Shown here in pieces: positions 51,102 to 61,119 of a stretch of DNA of 64,000 nt. Location of the stretch: NCBI RefSeq assembly GCF_001884105.1, contig NZ_MACI01000088.1:1-64000 (forward strand), in the 5' to 3' direction. The position numbers and the translations under genes were made by a program. Under the pieces are notes generated by a model. It ran no database searches. It had not been told where the DNA came from and was given only the letters and a program-made list of their open reading frames with translations. The stretch is from Bacillus luti (GTDB lineage: Bacteria; Bacillota; Bacilli; Bacillales; Bacillaceae_G). How positions within the stretch are numbered: position 1 is the first letter of the stretch; each line of letters begins with the position of its first letter.

Positions 51102-52142
51102 ATGATCGAATTAAAAAATATTTCCAAAGTATTTTCAACAAAAAAGGGGAATGTCGAAGCTCTTAAGTCAACTTCTATTAAAGTGGCAAAGGGCGAAGTA
51201 TTTGGAATCATCGGATATAGCGGTGCTGGTAAAAGTACATTAATCCGCTGTGTAAATTTATTAGAAAAACCAACAACAGGAAATATCATTGTAAACAATC
51301 AAGACTTAACAACTTTATCGGCAAAAGAACTAGCAAAAGCAAGACAAAAAATCGGGATGATTTTTCAAGGATTCAATTTACTTAAAACTGTTACCGTTTA
51401 TGAAAATATCGCATTACCGTTACGCCTTGCTGGCATTCCAAAAGCGGAAATTGAAAAAAGAGTAGAAAAGTATTTACGCATTGTCGATCTTTTTAATCGA
51501 AAAGATGCATATCCAAGTGAGCTTTCTGGTGGCCAGAAACAACGTGTTGCGATTGCTCGTGCACTATCACATGAACCTGAAGTGTTATTAAGTGATGAAG
51601 CAACGAGTGCATTAGATCCAGAAACAACCGATTCCATCCTTGATTTGCTATTAAAGATTAACGAAGAAATCGGAATTACGATTTTACTCATTACACATGA
51701 AATGAATGTTATCCAGCGTATATGTGACCGCGTTGCTGTTATGGAACATGGATCTGTAGTCGAAAGCGGAACTGTAAAAGATATTTTCACAAACCCACAA
51801 CATGTAACAACGAAGAAATTTGTAAATAGCGCATTTGCAGCAAAAATTCCAGAAGAGGTACAAAAAGAACTACAAACTACTGGTGAAATTGTAACACTTT
51901 CTTTTATAGGACATTCTTCAGGTGAGCCAGCATTAGCTGTCGCTACGAAACGTTTCCAAGTATATCCGAATATTTTGTCCGGTAATATTACACAGTTAAA
52001 ACATGAGGCATATGGGAAACTTGTCGTTCATATGCAGGGTGAAAAAAATGAGGTAAACCGTGCTTTATCATTTTTACAAGAGCAAGGAATCATCGTAGAA
52101 GGAGGTAGAACAGACTATGGGAAACAAGTCCTTTTTGGATGA
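51102..52142 (+). CDS. metN: Methionine ABC transporter ATPase MetN
   Basis: This 346-residue ATPase has Walker A GYSGAGKST, Q-loop MIFQGFNLL, signature LSGGQKQR, Walker B VLLSDEATSALD, and a C-terminal NIL regulatory domain (about residues 265-345) that binds methionine and inhibits transport. It starts 12 nt after metQ and overlaps metI by 26 nt. Length and domains are complete. Confidence 0.94.
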   Translation: MIELKNISKVFSTKKGNVEALKSTSIKVAKGEVFGIIGYSGAGKSTLIRCVNLLEKPTTGNIIVNNQDLTTLSAKELAKARQKIGMIFQGFNLLKTVTVYENIALPLRLAGIPKAEIEKRVEKYLRIVDLFNRKDAYPSELSGGQKQRVAIARALSHEPEVLLSDEATSALDPETTDSILDLLLKINEEIGITILLITHEMNVIQRICDRVAVMEHGSVVESGTVKDIFTNPQHVTTKKFVNSAFAAKIPEEVQKELQTTGEIVTLSFIGHSSGEPALAVATKRFQVYPNILSGNITQLKHEAYGKLVVHMQGEKNEVNRALSFLQEQGIIVEGGRTDYGKQVLFG

Positions 52143-52785
52143 ATGGGGTAAAGTCATATGGGAAGCAACAATCCAAACATTTCAAATGACATCTATTTCA
52201 TTACTTATCTCGATCCTTATTGCACTGCCACTTGGTGTTACACTTGTTTTAACGAGACCTGGTGGACAGCATGAAAATAAAATCATCTATCCTATTCTGA
52301 ATACGGTTATTAATGTCATTCGCTCTCTTCCATTTATCATTCTATTATTCTTTATTTTACCTTTCACAAAGTTTCTAATGGGAACATCCATTGGCGTGCA
52401 AGGTGTTATCGTACCGCTTGTCGTCTTCACAGCCCCTTATATCGCACGTTTAATGGAGACAGCTTTACTAGAAGTAGATCGCGGTGTTATTGAAGCTTAC
52501 CAAGCGATGGGCGTTTCTACTATAAAAATCATTTGGCACGTTATGGTGAAAGAAGCACGTCCCTCCCTTGTACTCGGGTTAACAATTGCAACGATTGGCT
52601 TAATCGGCGCAACAGCAATGGCTGGTCTTGTAGGTGCTGGCGGGCTAGGTGACTTAGCATATCGCTTCGGGCATTTACGCTACGAACCTGAAGTAATGTA
52701 TGCAACAGTCTTTATTCTAATTATCCTCGTTCAAGGATTACAATCTTTAGGAAATGGTGTTGCACGAAGACTGAAAAAAGATTAA
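52117..52785 (+). CDS. metI: Methionine ABC transporter permease MetI (MetP)
   Basis: This 222-residue permease has five to six helices; the coupling loop is EAYQAMGVSTIKIIWHVMVKE, and GLVGAGGLGDLAYRFG is diagnostic for MetI. The start ATG at 52117 lies within the end of metN with GGAGGTAG upstream, so the 26-nt overlap is real. In Bacillus it is also called metP. Confidence 0.93.
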   Translation: MGNKSFLDEWGKVIWEATIQTFQMTSISLLISILIALPLGVTLVLTRPGGQHENKIIYPILNTVINVIRSLPFIILLFFILPFTKFLMGTSIGVQGVIVPLVVFTAPYIARLMETALLEVDRGVIEAYQAMGVSTIKIIWHVMVKEARPSLVLGLTIATIGLIGATAMAGLVGAGGLGDLAYRFGHLRYEPEVMYATVFILIILVQGLQSLGNGVARRLKKD

Positions 52786-52825
52786 AAAAGAAGGTATCTC
52801 ACTAGAGGGAGATACCTTCTTTTTA
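52784..52825. terminator. Bidirectional intrinsic terminator
   Basis: The stem AAAAAAGAAGGTATCTC/GAGATACCTTCTTTTT has a short loop and T-run; it ends the met operon and the convergent SDR gene. Confidence 0.92.
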
Positions 52826-53596
52826 TCTTTTAAATCCACCTTCTGAATGAATAACTTGTCCAGTAATCCACTCTGCTTCTTCGCTTACTAAAAACTTAAT
52901 AAGCCTTGCTGCATCCTTCGGCTCACCAATTCTACCGAAAGGAAACATTGGTTTTAATCCTTGCTTTATCTCTTCAGTCATCCACCCTGTACTAGTTGGA
53001 CCTGGATTAATTGCATTCACTGTTATTCCTAAATGAGCTACCTCAGCTGACAACGAACTAGTAAGAGCGTCAATAGCTCCCTTCGTTGTTGCATACGCCA
53101 ATTCTCCAACCATAGGCCCTTGAAATTGTCCCGAAGTCATATTTACAATTCTACCACCAGATTTTTTATCAAATCCTCGGGCAAATTGACTACTGAGCAA
53201 TGTAGTCGCACGAATATTTACCATGTAATGCTTATCTAGTTCTTCGGCAGTCAAATTAGAGAAATCATTATTCGTAGAATACGCTGCATTATTAATTAAT
53301 ATATGAGGGTATCCTAGTTGTTCAGTAACTTTATTTATAAGCTGCTGGGGTGCATCGTTCCGAGTTAAGTCTAACTCCATGTTCGATACTTTGATGCCAT
53401 TTTTTAATAACTCTTCTTTTAATTGTATTTGTTCGTTTTGCTCAACGCCCCAAGGCATCTCTTTATCATACTCTGTCCAATACGTAAAAAATATATCGTA
53501 TCCTGCCTCAGCTAATTCTTTACAAATCGCTGCTCCTATACCATCTAGACGACTTACACCTGTAACAACTGCTACTTTATGTTTTAATTGGTTCAT
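52823..53596 (-). CDS. Short-chain dehydrogenase/reductase
   Basis: This 257-residue SDR has cofactor motif VVTGVSRLDGIGAAI (TGxxxGxG variant), NNAAYS, catalytic Ser in NMTSGQFQ, and YATTKGAI (YxxxK catalytic pair), followed by NAINPGPTSTGW. The insertion FTYWTEYDKEMPWGV after beta-2 is typical of FabL/YgaJ-like reductases that modify carbonyl substrates. ATG 53596 is placed 8 nt after GGAGGA; the adjacent ATG 53599 is possible. Single gene. Confidence 0.88.
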   Translation of the reverse strand: MNQLKHKVAVVTGVSRLDGIGAAICKELAEAGYDIFFTYWTEYDKEMPWGVEQNEQIQLKEELLKNGIKVSNMELDLTRNDAPQQLINKVTEQLGYPHILINNAAYSTNNDFSNLTAEELDKHYMVNIRATTLLSSQFARGFDKKSGGRIVNMTSGQFQGPMVGELAYATTKGAIDALTSSLSAEVAHLGITVNAINPGPTSTGWMTEEIKQGLKPMFPFGRIGEPKDAARLIKFLVSEEAEWITGQVIHSEGGFKR

Positions 53597-53599
53597 CAT

Positions 53600-53985
53600 A
53601 TACTCCTCCAAGTTTAAAGGACGCATATTTTCTATAAGAGATATAAAATTTTCCCACAGAGGCATCTATCCTTACAAAGGGATGTACAAGCTAAATATGC
53701 AGTCCTTGCATGATTTACAGATAACTAAATAAACCCTCACTTATGAGAGAAAAATTCATCTATCTACTTTCGAATCATTACAAGTTCATCCACATATTAA
53801 GTCCTTGTCTCCTCTCCATATATCTCCAATTTTATTTTAACATTACAGATTTAATATTTCAAAAAACGAAATAATTACTCCTATTCATGAAGTATCATGT
53901 ACTATAAACCGTAGTTAATAACGAATTTGAATTTAAGTGTATACATTTACTATTATCTATTCGTTGTATAAGTGTAGGGAGGAAA
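53600..53985. other. Intergenic region with no recognised element
   Basis: The 390-nt stretch between the SDR and the sigma factor is AT-rich and has no ORF with a ribosome binding site. A possible sigma-factor autoregulatory promoter before 53990 is expected by analogy with other ECF operons, but I could not identify a convincing -35/-10 pair. Confidence 0.5.
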
Positions 53986-53989
53986 AATG

Positions 53990-54481
53990 ATGGGAAAAGA
54001 AAATATATTGACCTCCTATCTTATCAATTTAGGAGAGGAAGTGTTCAAACTATTATTAGCGAAAGGGGCTATAAAAGAAGATGCAGAAGACATCATCCAA
54101 AATACTTTCTATAAAGTATATACGTTGCTAGATGACCTAACCGAGAGTAGCATACGACCATGGTTTTTTAGGGTCGCATTAAATGAATACATTGACTTGA
54201 AGAGAAAAAAAGAGCAACAAAATATCTATTTAACTGAAGAAATTTATTCAAAACTACAATATACAGACCGAGAATTGGATGCTGTTTTAAATAAAGATGA
54301 GATTTTCTATTTATTAAAAGATATAAAACTAGAATATAAAGAAGCCTTCTTTTTAAAATATTATTATGATTTTTCATATGAAGAAATCGCCCTAATACTA
54401 GATATTCAAGTGAACAGTGTTAAACAAAAATTACATCGTGCACGTAAAACAATTCATTCTACAGTAGGAGGAAAACCTTAA
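53990..54481 (+). CDS. ECF-type RNA polymerase sigma factor
   Basis: This 163-residue sigma-70 family factor has region 2 with DAEDIIQNTFYKVYTLL near residue 35 (promoter melting/-10 recognition) and region 4 HTH YEEIALILDIQVNSVKQKLHRARK near residue 128 (-35 recognition). Regions 1 and 3 are absent, so it belongs to the extracytoplasmic function group. ATG 53990 or the adjacent upstream ATG 53987 follows GGGAGGAA. The stop overlaps the next start (TAATG), coupling it to a membrane anti-sigma factor. Confidence 0.9.
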   Translation: MGKENILTSYLINLGEEVFKLLLAKGAIKEDAEDIIQNTFYKVYTLLDDLTESSIRPWFFRVALNEYIDLKRKKEQQNIYLTEEIYSKLQYTDRELDAVLNKDEIFYLLKDIKLEYKEAFFLKYYYDFSYEEIALILDIQVNSVKQKLHRARKTIHSTVGGKP

Positions 54482-55398
54482 TGGATACTTCTTTAAAAGA
54501 TGCATTAAAAAAAGCTAAAAGAAAACAGTTACTAAAAATCATCATTACTTCTATTATCGTTGTAATCATGCTGATCCCTATAATGTACAAGGTTGGCAAT
54601 TACTTCGCAGCGAAAAGCTCTACGAAGCTTCACGAAAATCTCTTTTTACATAACGCAATTGCAGAACCGAATGTGCAAATTGATTCTCAAGTAACGAGTA
54701 ATTCATCTATGTTTGGCGGCAATATTATATCAAACCGTTCCAAAAATGTTAACGGTTATGTAGTCCCATGGAACACATTAACAAGCTCTTATGGTTGGTT
54801 CCTGACTCATATTGACTTCAATGAGTTAACTCCTGGTTTCTATTGGTCCAGGTCCAATGCAGAATTTTATGAGTACGATAAACAAACAAAGAATAAATTT
54901 GCGACATTTTATAACCCGAATATTAAAGATTATCATGATGGTGTCCAAAATGAATTAGGTGAAGTTTCACAAATGAACAACTATGTTGCCGAAGTTGCCA
55001 TCTCTTTCAATCAACCCTATACATTAAAAGAAGTTCAAACAAAAATACCAGATAACTTAAATATCGTATGGCTATATATGACCTCAACCATTGGAGATGA
55101 AAGTAAAGGACCTGCCGGTATGCCAGTTTACGGATTCAATCCAGACACGTCCCCTAAAGAAGCGTACAAAGAGTTCGTTGATTCACTCAACCAATACGAT
55201 GACGGTGGGCATGACGAAGATATCCAGAAATTCTTAAAAGCAAACAAAAACAAACCATTCGATCAAGTGAAAATTTTAGGTGTTATGCTAACAGGAAAAA
55301 CGGAAAACTTTAAAGCATTAGAAAATCAAGATTTTATTCGCGGTGCTTCTGTAGGGGTGACTGCGCAAGTTGTTCCTTATATAAAACCAGAGAAATAA
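54481..55398 (+). CDS. Membrane anti-sigma factor
   Basis: This 305-residue protein has a short cytoplasmic N-terminus (DTSLKDALKKAKRKQLLK), one membrane helix (about residues 19-40, IIITSIIVVIMLIPIMYKVG) and a large extracytoplasmic domain (YNPNIKDYHDGVQN, YVAEVAISFNQPYTLKEVQ, IWLY-type strands), the layout of Sigma_reg_N/C anti-sigma proteins such as YhdL or those paired with SigM-like factors. It should hold its sigma factor at the membrane until an envelope signal arrives. Translation is coupled to the sigma gene. Confidence 0.85.
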   Translation: MDTSLKDALKKAKRKQLLKIIITSIIVVIMLIPIMYKVGNYFAAKSSTKLHENLFLHNAIAEPNVQIDSQVTSNSSMFGGNIISNRSKNVNGYVVPWNTLTSSYGWFLTHIDFNELTPGFYWSRSNAEFYEYDKQTKNKFATFYNPNIKDYHDGVQNELGEVSQMNNYVAEVAISFNQPYTLKEVQTKIPDNLNIVWLYMTSTIGDESKGPAGMPVYGFNPDTSPKEAYKEFVDSLNQYDDGGHDEDIQKFLKANKNKPFDQVKILGVMLTGKTENFKALENQDFIRGASVGVTAQVVPYIKPEK

Positions 55399-55445
55399 TA
55401 CGTAATGCCCAGATACACAAAAAAACTACATGAATCTGTTTACTC

Positions 55446-55477
55446 TGGGAGCTCTCTACTAAAATAGATAGCTCCCA
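55446..55477 (+). other. Hairpin after the anti-sigma gene, possible terminator
   Basis: TGGGAGCT-C-TCTA pairs with TAGA-T-AGCTCCCA, a stem of about 12 bp. There is no proper T-run, so it is only a candidate terminator or mRNA-end protector. Confidence 0.4.
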
Positions 55478-55575
55478 TACCACATTTATTCTTCACCTTC
55501 CAAAAATAAATTTCAAAATGCTTTATGTACAATTTTACAAATAAAAAATCATAAACTTGTTCACATTATATCCAT

Positions 55576-55605
55576 TGTGAATTTTTTCACATTGGATATA
55601 TAATA
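55576..55605 (+). promoter_or_regulatory. DoxX promoter with Rex-like operator
   Basis: TTGTGAA-TTTT-TTCACAT (55576-55593) differs at one position from the Rex redox-repressor consensus TTGTGAAN4TTCACAA. It overlaps the -35 region; TATAAT is at 55600-55605. A larger inverted repeat (ATATCCATTGTGAA/TTCACATTGGATAT) surrounds it. Rex senses the NADH/NAD ratio and represses fermentation and respiration genes, so oxygen-limitation control is inferred. Confidence 0.6.
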
Positions 55606-55636
55606 AACTTGTAAATACAATATTGGAGGGATTTCA

Positions 55637-56143
55637 ATGGTTATCAATTTTTTAAGAACTGATAAACGTGCTACTTTCATATTATTACTTTTACGGCTTT
55701 ACATAGGATATACATGGCTCGCTGCTGGGATAGGCAAAGTCTTCGGACAATCTTTTGACGCAAGTGGTTTTCTAAAGGGCGCTATCGCTCAAGCATCAGG
55801 TGATCACCCTGCAGTACAAAGTTGGTGGGCAGATTTTCTTCAACATTTTGTCCTTCCAAACGCAGACCTATTTAGCTTTTTAGTTCAATGGGGAGAAATT
55901 TTAGTAGGTCTAGGTTTAATTTTAGGCGGATTAACAAAAACAGCTGCATTTTTCGGAATCATAATGAATCTTTCATTTTTATTAAGCGGAACTGTTAGTG
56001 TAAACCCAAACCTGCTTATTTTGACTATGTTCATTTTAGTTGCAGGGCAGAACGCTGGACGTATTGGATTAGATGGCTATGTTTTCCCTAAAATTTTCCG
56101 TAAAAACAACCACGGAACATATAAATTAAGTAAAACTGCGTAG
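55637..56143 (+). CDS. DoxX-family membrane protein
   Basis: This 168-residue protein has four to five helices; LRLYIGYTWLAAGIGKVFG and FLVQWGEILVGLGLILGGLTKTAAFFG are DoxX/DoxD family segments. The ATG follows TTGGAGGGATTTCA. Family members have been linked to respiration, thiosulfate/quinone chemistry and sulfur or stress responses; the biochemical role here is unknown. The Rex-like operator links it to redox state. Monocistronic with its own terminator. Confidence 0.82.
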   Translation: MVINFLRTDKRATFILLLLRLYIGYTWLAAGIGKVFGQSFDASGFLKGAIAQASGDHPAVQSWWADFLQHFVLPNADLFSFLVQWGEILVGLGLILGGLTKTAAFFGIIMNLSFLLSGTVSVNPNLLILTMFILVAGQNAGRIGLDGYVFPKIFRKNNHGTYKLSKTA

Positions 56144-56169
56144 TAACAGTTTACTCTTAAAATATAAAT

Positions 56170-56204
56170 AAGAAAAAGAGCCTGAGTATAGGCTCTTTTT
56201 CTTA
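56170..56204. terminator. Bidirectional intrinsic terminator
   Basis: The stem AAGAAAAAGAGCCT/AGGCTCTTTTTCTT has a short loop, between DoxX and the convergent DUF4256 gene. Confidence 0.9.
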
Positions 56205-56215
56205 TTCATCCTAAT

Positions 56216-56782
56216 TTAAACTTTTAACGAGCCACGGAATCCTCTGGCAGCATAATAGGAGTCTGCTCCATTGTGGTACACGAAAACGTGCCCGAAGCGG
56301 TAATCGCAAAATAGAGCACCACCGAGTTCTCTAATATCTGAAGGTGTTTGTACCCAACTCGATGATTTCATATCAAAATCTCCAAGTTGTTGTAACTCCC
56401 GATATTGTTCTTCAGTTAATAGTTCAATACCCATAGCGGCTGCCACATCAATAGCGTTATTTTCTGGTTTATGCTTCTTTCTTGATTCTAACGCTTCAAG
56501 ATCATAACAAAGGCTTCTGCGGCCTTTAGGACTCTCCTTTGAGCAATCGCAGAAAATATACTCGTCCTTCTCTTCATCGTAACCAACAACATCCGGTTCA
56601 CCGCCCGTTACTTCCATTTCGTTAAGTGACCATAACTTTTCAGGGCTAGCATTCAGCTTTACCTCAACTTTAGCCCATTCAAGACCTTCATGGCGATTCA
56701 TGCTTTTCTCAAAACGAGCTTGTAATACTTTTATTAGTTCTTCACGTTGTTCTACCGGTAGCACATTTTTATTCTCTGTCAT
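56216..56782 (-). CDS. DUF4256 protein
   Basis: This 188-residue soluble protein contains landmarks of DUF4256: EGLEWAKVEVKL, GEPDVVGYDEEKDEYIFCDCSKESPKGRRS and SSSWVQTPSDIRELGGALFCDYRFGHVFVYHNGADSYYAARGFRG. It is conserved across bacteria, often annotated only by DUF. No enzymatic motif can be named; the Cys pair (FCDCS) and the histidine could bind a metal. Start ATG 56782 follows CGGAGGACTAAT. Confidence 0.82.
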   Translation of the reverse strand: MTENKNVLPVEQREELIKVLQARFEKSMNRHEGLEWAKVEVKLNASPEKLWSLNEMEVTGGEPDVVGYDEEKDEYIFCDCSKESPKGRRSLCYDLEALESRKKHKPENNAIDVAAAMGIELLTEEQYRELQQLGDFDMKSSSWVQTPSDIRELGGALFCDYRFGHVFVYHNGADSYYAARGFRGSLKV

Positions 56783-56918
56783 ATTAGTCCTCCGAATTAC
56801 ATTTCCTTATAATCATAATGGTTTGCATGCAGTTTACAACAAATTATATAATTTGTTGTATCTCTTTTTCAACAATCTGACCCGATTGCACAACGAAAAA
56901 TCCCTGTGCGGATATCTA

Positions 56919-58874
56919 TTATATAGTACTAAAACCCTCCATACTTTCTCCAAGAATATAGTGTGAAAACCACATCAAATTCTGCTTCATAATAGCTACA
57001 TTCATTCCCGGTTGATCAGGACTATATGCCATTCCTTTAAATATAATTAATTCTGTATCAACTTCCATATCCATTAAGCCTTGATATAGGTCATATGCAT
57101 TTGTAACCGGAATCCTTGCATCCTTTTCGCCATGTTGAATTAAGGTAGGCGTACAGGCTGATTTAATATACGTCATTGGTGATGTTTTCATATATATCTC
57201 TGGATCATTCCATGGAGTATTTCCTAAATGCATCCTAATGAAGTAAGGGATATCTGTATTTACGTAATGAGTACTCCAGTTCGTAATTCCGCCCCCAACT
57301 GAAATTGCCTTAAATCTGCTACTAAATGTAGAACAGAAAGCTGATATATATCCTCCGTTACTCCATCCCATAACTCCTACTCTATCTTTATCTACCATCC
57401 CTTGATCAACTAGCTTATCCACCCCTGATATAACATCATCGTAGTCAGCGATTCCCTGTTTTCTATAGTTTGCTTTTAAAAATTCATTACCATAACCAGA
57501 ACTTCCCCTGTAGTTTGGTTCTAAAACGATAAAGCCTTTTTCAACAAACTGTTCAATCGGATATTTCTCATTGAAGCAGTCTGAAAATATCGGAAAAGAT
57601 GCCCAAGCCGGACCGCCGTGAATTACTACTAATAAAGGATATTTTTGATTTGCGTCAAACTCTACTGGAGTTGATAAAACACCCTCTATTTCAAGACCAT
57701 CACTACTTTTCCATGAGATGATTTCCCTGTTACTCTTAAGCTTCCCTTCGAAAAAGCTATTTTCATTTGTTATTTTTTTATCGTCCAAATAGATTTCAAA
57801 GGTTTCATTTGTTATAGCCTTACTATAGGTTATATAATTTCCATCCTTTGTTATAGAGGCATCCATTATAAAACCATCTACGTTGTCACTTAATGCTTTC
57901 ATAGTGCCATCTTCAGCTAGTAATCCAATACAATAATTCGTTTTATCCTGCCATCTAATTAAAATCCCTTTAGCTGTCCATTGTAATGGCGTAACCGTAC
58001 TATCAAAGTTTGTTAGGGGCTGAAGTACCTCTCCAGTATTCATATCATATATCTCTAACGTACTTTCTTGTATATGGTTTCTATAGTAATCCTTCTCTCT
58101 TATGCTTGCTGAGTAACATATTTTACTACCTTCAGGAGAAAAACAAATGCTCCCTCCCAACAACTTGCCTATATTCATTTTTTGTAGTTCCCTAGCTTCA
58201 ACATCTAATATGTATAGATCACCATTCATATGATCGCTCGGACTTGGTGTAGCCATAAATACAACCTTTGTCCCATCATTTGAAATATCAAATCCATGGA
58301 TATAAAAATCCTTACCATCAGTTAATGGATAACCACCGCTAATCTCTCGTTCCTCTTTATCATTTTGTATCTCTTTTTCCATTTCAATGTAATATAAACA
58401 ATTATTCTGATGTTCCTTACCTACATATTGGAAATCTCCATATCGTTCCTTACGTTTCTTTATCTCCTCACATTCTTTTGATTGTGCAATATAATAAAAA
58501 CCTTTACCAGTAGGCTCCCATTTGAATGTACTGATCCCTTCTTCCTCATCAGTAATTTGCACCCCACCGTAACCATCTAGTGACTTAACAAAGATTTGAT
58601 TCCCATTACTAACAGGGCTAAGGTATGCAATATCCCTAGAATTTGGAGACCATAACGGGCATGTGCTATCTATATCCTCATTTGTTAATGAGAAACTCTG
58701 CTCCTTATCTTTTTCATATACCCATACATGATTCCTATATGTATTGCCTTTCCAGTTAGTCGTCTTCTTAACAAATGCTACATTCTTGCCATCATCACTT
58801 ATATTTGTACTTAATACGGTTGGTAGCGAAATAATCTCTTCTATACTTAAATATGTTTTTTCTTTCACGTTCAT
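56919..58874 (-). CDS. S9-family prolyl oligopeptidase-like protein with altered catalytic His
   Basis: This 651-residue cytoplasmic protein combines an N-terminal beta-propeller (about residues 1-380; WD-like segments such as LWSPNSRDIAYLSP) and a C-terminal alpha/beta-hydrolase domain (about 400-650). The nucleophile motif is GWSNGGY (Ser near 504) and the Asp is in GEKDARIPV. The catalytic His is normally found as G-x-x-H in KG(M)xH, but here the aligned segment reads FKGMAYSPDQPG, Tyr at about residue 617. A single-base change (CAT to TAT) would explain it. The protein may be catalytically impaired. ATG 58874 follows AGGGGGCTTATTA. Confidence 0.85.
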   Translation of the reverse strand: MNVKEKTYLSIEEIISLPTVLSTNISDDGKNVAFVKKTTNWKGNTYRNHVWVYEKDKEQSFSLTNEDIDSTCPLWSPNSRDIAYLSPVSNGNQIFVKSLDGYGGVQITDEEEGISTFKWEPTGKGFYYIAQSKECEEIKKRKERYGDFQYVGKEHQNNCLYYIEMEKEIQNDKEEREISGGYPLTDGKDFYIHGFDISNDGTKVVFMATPSPSDHMNGDLYILDVEARELQKMNIGKLLGGSICFSPEGSKICYSASIREKDYYRNHIQESTLEIYDMNTGEVLQPLTNFDSTVTPLQWTAKGILIRWQDKTNYCIGLLAEDGTMKALSDNVDGFIMDASITKDGNYITYSKAITNETFEIYLDDKKITNENSFFEGKLKSNREIISWKSSDGLEIEGVLSTPVEFDANQKYPLLVVIHGGPAWASFPIFSDCFNEKYPIEQFVEKGFIVLEPNYRGSSGYGNEFLKANYRKQGIADYDDVISGVDKLVDQGMVDKDRVGVMGWSNGGYISAFCSTFSSRFKAISVGGGITNWSTHYVNTDIPYFIRMHLGNTPWNDPEIYMKTSPMTYIKSACTPTLIQHGEKDARIPVTNAYDLYQGLMDMEVDTELIIFKGMAYSPDQPGMNVAIMKQNLMWFSHYILGESMEGFSTI

Positions 58875-59050
58875 TAATAAGCCCCCTTGTAATACCTAGT
58901 AATCTATCCTCTCTTCTTTTCATAATAAAGGAAATTGTTCACGAATACTTAAAATGATAATTAAAAATTCAGAAAAATTAAAGTGATACTTTAGTGGCGT
59001 ACGGGCAGCCTGACTTCCTCCTATCGATTTTAGATGTTCTTTTTAACACA

Positions 59051-59086
59051 AAAATACCCCTTTAGATAGCTATATCTAAAGGGGTA
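59051..59086 (-). terminator. Intrinsic terminator of glmS
   Basis: The stem TACCCCTTTAGATA/TATCTAAAGGGGTA has a short loop; the reverse strand reads TTTTTGTG after it. Confidence 0.88.
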
Positions 59087-59121
59087 AAACATCGTATCTT
59101 TATTTCAAATCCAACAATCTC

Positions 59122-60924
59122 CTACTCAACCGTAACAGATTTAGCTAAGTTACGTGGCTTATCAACGTCACACTCGCGGTGAAGTGCTGCGTAGTATGAG
59201 ATAAGTTGGAATGGAATAACTGCTACTAGCGGTGCTAGTGCTTCGTGTACAGCTGGTAGTACGAAGCTGTCACCTTCCATTTCTAAGCCTTTCATTGAGA
59301 TGATACATGGGTTAGCTCCGCGTGCTACTACCTCTTTCACGTTACCACGAATTCCAAGGTTTACGTGCTCTTGTGTAGCAAGTGCGATAACTGGTGTACC
59401 ATTTTCGATTAAGGCGATTGTACCGTGTTTTAATTCTCCTCCAGCAAATCCTTCTGCTTGGATGTAAGAGATTTCTTTTAGCTTTAACGCACCTTCTAAT
59501 CCTACGTAGAAGTCTACGCTACGTCCGATGAAGAAACAGTTACGAGTTGTTGCTAAAAATTGTTTTGCCAATGCGTCCATTTCTTCTTTTTGATCACAAA
59601 GTTCTACCATTGCATTTGCTACAAGTCCTAGTTCATGTGTTAAGTCGAAATCAAGAACTTCACCTTTCGCTTTTGCAATGTCAGCAGCTAAAATTGAAAG
59701 TACTGCAAGCTGTGCTGTGTAAGCTTTCGTTGATGCAACTGCAATTTCTGGTCCCGCGTATAATGGAAGTGTATAATCAGCTTCACGAGAAAGTGTAGAA
59801 CCAGGTACATTTGTAATCGTTAATGCTTTATGACCCATTTCATTTGTTTGTACAAGTACTGCACGGCTATCAGCTGTTTCACCACTTTGTGAAATGTAAA
59901 TGAAGAATGGTCTTTCTGTTAATAATGGCATGTTATAAGAGAATTCACTTGCTACATGCACTTCAACCGGCATTTTTGCAAACTTCTCGATAAATTGTTT
60001 TCCAACAAGACCTGCATGATAACTCGTTCCACATGCAATGATGTAAATACGATCGCTATCTAAAATCGCATTGCGAATGTCTTGATCTAATTCAATTTCA
60101 CCATTTTCATCTTGATACTTTTGAATAATATTACGGATTACAAGTGGTTGCTCATCGATTTCTTTAAGCATGAAATGAGGATATGTTCCTTTTTCAATAT
60201 CACTTGCGTCTAATTCCGCTGTAAACGGTGCACGTTCAATCGTTTCACCTTGTAAGTTTTTAATTGTAATGCTTTCTTTCGTTACGATTACGATTTCTTT
60301 ATCCATTAACTCAATAAATTGATCTGTAACTTGTAACATCGCCATAGCGTCGCTCGCCACAACATTAAAGTTGTCACCAACACCTACTAATAGCGGGCTT
60401 TTGTTTTTAGCAACATAAATCATGTTTGGATTTTCAGCATCAAGTAGTCCGATTGCATAAGAGCCATGTAAAAGAGATAGCGTATTACGGAACGCTTCTT
60501 CTACACTTAATCCTGTGCTCACTTGTTGTTCCATAAGCTGTACGATAATCTCTGTATCTGTTTCACTTACGAACGTTACATCTTGTAAATATTCCTTTTT
60601 CACTAATTCATAGTTTTCAATTACACCGTTATGAACTAGTGTAAAGCGTTTTGATGTACTTTGATGCGGATGCGCGTTTAATTTACTTGGAACACCGTGT
60701 GTAGCCCAGCGTGTGTGTCCGATACCTACGCTTGCTGCTACGTTCTCGTCTACGATTTCACGAAGTTTTGCGATACGGCCTTTTTCTTTGTATACAACAA
60801 CACCGTTCTCTGCTTGTACTGCAATACCTGCTGAATCATATCCACGATATTCTAGCTTTTCTAAACCTTTTAATAAAATTTCCTTTGCATCTTGCTCTCC
60901 AATAAATCCTACGATTCCACACAT
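59122..60924 (-). CDS. glmS: Glutamine-fructose-6-phosphate aminotransferase
   Basis: This 600-residue enzyme makes glucosamine-6-phosphate for peptidoglycan from fructose-6-phosphate and glutamine. It has an N-terminal Ntn glutaminase domain with catalytic Cys2 (MCGIVGFIG), then two SIS sugar isomerase domains ([37 protein letters not shown]) and the C-terminal [13 protein letters not shown] that closes the active site. Full family length. The ribosome binding site is weak (AGCGGCG-like), and expression is controlled by the upstream self-cleaving ribozyme. Confidence 0.97.
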   Translation of the reverse strand: MCGIVGFIGEQDAKEILLKGLEKLEYRGYDSAGIAVQAENGVVVYKEKGRIAKLREIVDENVAASVGIGHTRWATHGVPSKLNAHPHQSTSKRFTLVHNGVIENYELVKKEYLQDVTFVSETDTEIIVQLMEQQVSTGLSVEEAFRNTLSLLHGSYAIGLLDAENPNMIYVAKNKSPLLVGVGDNFNVVASDAMAMLQVTDQFIELMDKEIVIVTKESITIKNLQGETIERAPFTAELDASDIEKGTYPHFMLKEIDEQPLVIRNIIQKYQDENGEIELDQDIRNAILDSDRIYIIACGTSYHAGLVGKQFIEKFAKMPVEVHVASEFSYNMPLLTERPFFIYISQSGETADSRAVLVQTNEMGHKALTITNVPGSTLSREADYTLPLYAGPEIAVASTKAYTAQLAVLSILAADIAKAKGEVLDFDLTHELGLVANAMVELCDQKEEMDALAKQFLATTRNCFFIGRSVDFYVGLEGALKLKEISYIQAEGFAGGELKHGTIALIENGTPVIALATQEHVNLGIRGNVKEVVARGANPCIISMKGLEMEGDSFVLPAVHEALAPLVAVIPFQLISYYAALHRECDVDKPRNLAKSVTVE

Positions 60925-61119
60925 GTTTAGTCGCCGCTACAAATGCTTACACTGCTCTGCGAACATGTAACGACATAGTCCGATACCATTTTTATTTATA
61001 CTAAAAAACGGATTACATATTGCTAGCCCTGTAAGCTTGTAACGGCTTTCACCTTCCTTTCGATTGGGGGTTTAAGTCCGTATATACTTATACAGCTAGT
61101 TTGTATCCGTTCCTTTTCT

